Under the pieces are notes generated by a model. It was not told the DNA's origin. It saw nothing but the letters and a program-made list of their open reading frames with translations, and searched no databases. A program made the translations under genes and the position numbers. A stretch of DNA of 7,233 nucleotides from Thermoleophilia bacterium. GTDB taxonomy: Bacteria; Actinomycetota; Thermoleophilia; Gaiellales; SKUG01. Location of the stretch: the NCBI GenBank assembly GCA_025964455.1, contig JAOPYU010000230.1:1-7233 (forward strand), given 5' to 3'. Below are positions 6,138 to 7,233 of the stretch, piece after piece; position 1 is the stretch's first letter, and each line of letters starts with the position of its first letter.

Positions 6138-7233
6138 GTGACCGACGCGCTCTTCGACATGCCGGCGACGCTCCCCGAGGGGACCGTCGTGGAGGGACCC
6201 GCGTCGAGTGCGGTCGCGGTCTATCCGCTCGTGCCGGCGCGCTCGTTCGACGAGCCGCTCACCTACGCGCTCCCCGATGCGTTCGCAGCCGACGTTCGCG
6301 TCGGTTCGATCGTCCAGGTTCCGCTGGGGAACGCGGCGCGCGTCGGCGTGGTCGCGCACCTCGGCGTCGAGCCGCCCGAGGGCGTTCGCCTCAAGCAGGT
6401 GGCGCGCGTGGTGGATGCTCCGCCCGTGCCCGAACCCCTCGTGCGTCTCGGCGAGTGGATCGCCGACCAGTACGGCTGCGCACGGACCGTCGGGCTCGCG
6501 CTCGTCGTCGGCCCGCGCTTCGCCGCGCAGGCCAAGGCGAGCGCCGTGCCGCATCGCAAACGCCAGCAGGCCGTGCGGCGGATCGTCACCGAGGCGACCG
6601 GGCTCGACCTGACGAGGCGCCAGCGCGAGATCGCCGAGCTCGTGCCGCAGGCCTGGACGCCGCTCGCCCCGCTGCTCGAGCGCATCGGCACGACGCGCGC
6701 GACCATCGGCAGGCTTGCCGAGTCGGGCGTGCTCGCCATGGAGGAGCGTTTCCTCGACGAGCTCGAAGCTGCGGAGGCCGAACGCGACGCCGAATCCACG
6801 CTCGGCGCCGACATCGTCGCCGCGGCGAAGGCTGCAGCGAGCGCGGGCCCGCTCGTGACGCTGACCGCAGCGCAGCTCGCTGCGGTGGACAGATGCTGGG
6901 GCATCGGCGACGACGATCCGGATCCGGCGACGCTGCTCATCGGCATCACCGGGTCGGGCAAGACCGAGGTCTACCTCGAGGTGATCGCCCGCGCGCTCGA
7001 GCAGGGCAAGGGCGCGATCGTGCTGGTCCCCGAGATCGCGCTCACCCCGCAGACCGCGCGACGGTTCATCGAGCGCGTCCCCTGCAGCGTCGAAGTGCTC
7101 CACTCGGCGATGACCCGGGCCCAGCGCGCGGCGTCGCACGAACGCATCGCCCGTGGCGAGGCGCGCGTCGTGGTCGGCCCGCGCTCCGCGGTGTTCGCGC
7201 CCGTGCAGCCGCTCGGCGTGCTCGTGGTCGACG
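6138..7233 (+). CDS. priA: Primosomal protein N' / replication restart helicase PriA, N-terminal part (3' end outside window)
   Basis: PriA recognises stalled forks and D-loops and helps reload the replicative helicase; it belongs to superfamily 2. The frame is open from GTG 6138 to the window end, giving 365 of the family's usual 650-750 residues. The N-terminal 3'-DNA-binding domain is seen around residues 27-76 (VYPLVPARSFDEPLTYALP, then VGSIVQVPLG and RVGVV). A winged-helix-like part follows at about 155-205 (LTRRQREIAELV, then TRATIGRLAESGVL), and the helicase core starts near 243. Motif I is GITGSGKT (269-276, Lys275), then VPEIALTPQ (297-305), a His-Ser at 322-323 and GPRSAVFAP from 347; the window ends in VLVVD, the first Asp of the DEEH box. 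Motif I is intact, unlike the degenerate PriA of mycobacteria. The alternative ATG at 6159 would remove only seven residues. The GTG is preferred because of the -10 box just upstream. Confidence 0.96.
   Translation, partial: MTDALFDMPATLPEGTVVEGPASSAVAVYPLVPARSFDEPLTYALPDAFAADVRVGSIVQVPLGNAARVGVVAHLGVEPPEGVRLKQVARVVDAPPVPEPLVRLGEWIADQYGCARTVGLALVVGPRFAAQAKASAVPHRKRQQAVRRIVTEATGLDLTRRQREIAELVPQAWTPLAPLLERIGTTRATIGRLAESGVLAMEERFLDELEAAEAERDAESTLGADIVAAAKAAASAGPLVTLTAAQLAAVDRCWGIGDDDPDPATLLIGITGSGKTEVYLEVIARALEQGKGAIVLVPEIALTPQTARRFIERVPCSVEVLHSAMTRAQRAASHERIARGEARVVVGPRSAVFAPVQPLGVLVVD

Noticed and set aside
5709..7139. 476-codon open frame on the - strand over the VOC gene and priA
   Set aside because: Codon-aligned shadow in the same phase as both sense genes; it is Arg/His-rich low-information sequence, while the sense frames carry clear motifs.

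Overview
This 7.2 kb window is GC-rich bacterial chromosome with every convincing gene on the + strand. GTG and TTG starts are common and lysine is almost always AAG. Two adjacent DUF3352-type lipoproteins beside metK and priA suggest a deep-branching actinobacterium, most likely class Thermoleophilia (Solirubrobacterales-like). That placement is inferred from family knowledge and was not tested by a search.

Layout: (1) 1-609 is the 3' part of gpsA, the NAD(P)-dependent glycerol-3-phosphate dehydrogenase. (2) 610-1043 has no gene. It holds two nearly identical 83-bp palindromic repeats exactly 130 bp apart, a weaker inverted repeat, and a possible extended -10 promoter. (3) 1044-2645 and 2697-4343 are two consecutive predicted lipoproteins of the DUF3352 kind. 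Each appears to be built from two similar halves, but their compositions differ strongly: the first is acidic and lysine-rich, the second arginine-rich. (4) 4344-4492 is the metK control region, with a TACACT -10 box, a strong GC hairpin and a Shine-Dalgarno site before a TTG start. (5) 4493-5719 is metK, complete. (6) 5724-6119 is a small VOC/glyoxalase-fold protein four bases after metK. (7) 6138 to the end is the 5' part of priA, the replication-restart helicase, cut by the window edge just inside motif II.

How the genes relate: gpsA (phospholipid precursor), metK (S-adenosylmethionine) and priA (replication restart) are unrelated housekeeping genes sharing one strand. metK and the VOC gene, and perhaps priA, look like one transcription unit, although priA also seems to have its own promoter. 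The lipoprotein pair probably acts at the outer face of the membrane in an unknown role. TAnnnT boxes lie 7-8 bases upstream of the GTG starts at 2697 and 6138, with no Shine-Dalgarno sequence, which points to leaderless transcripts. No tRNA, rRNA, CRISPR array, transposase or known riboswitch was seen. The least explained element is the hairpin-forming repeat pair after gpsA.
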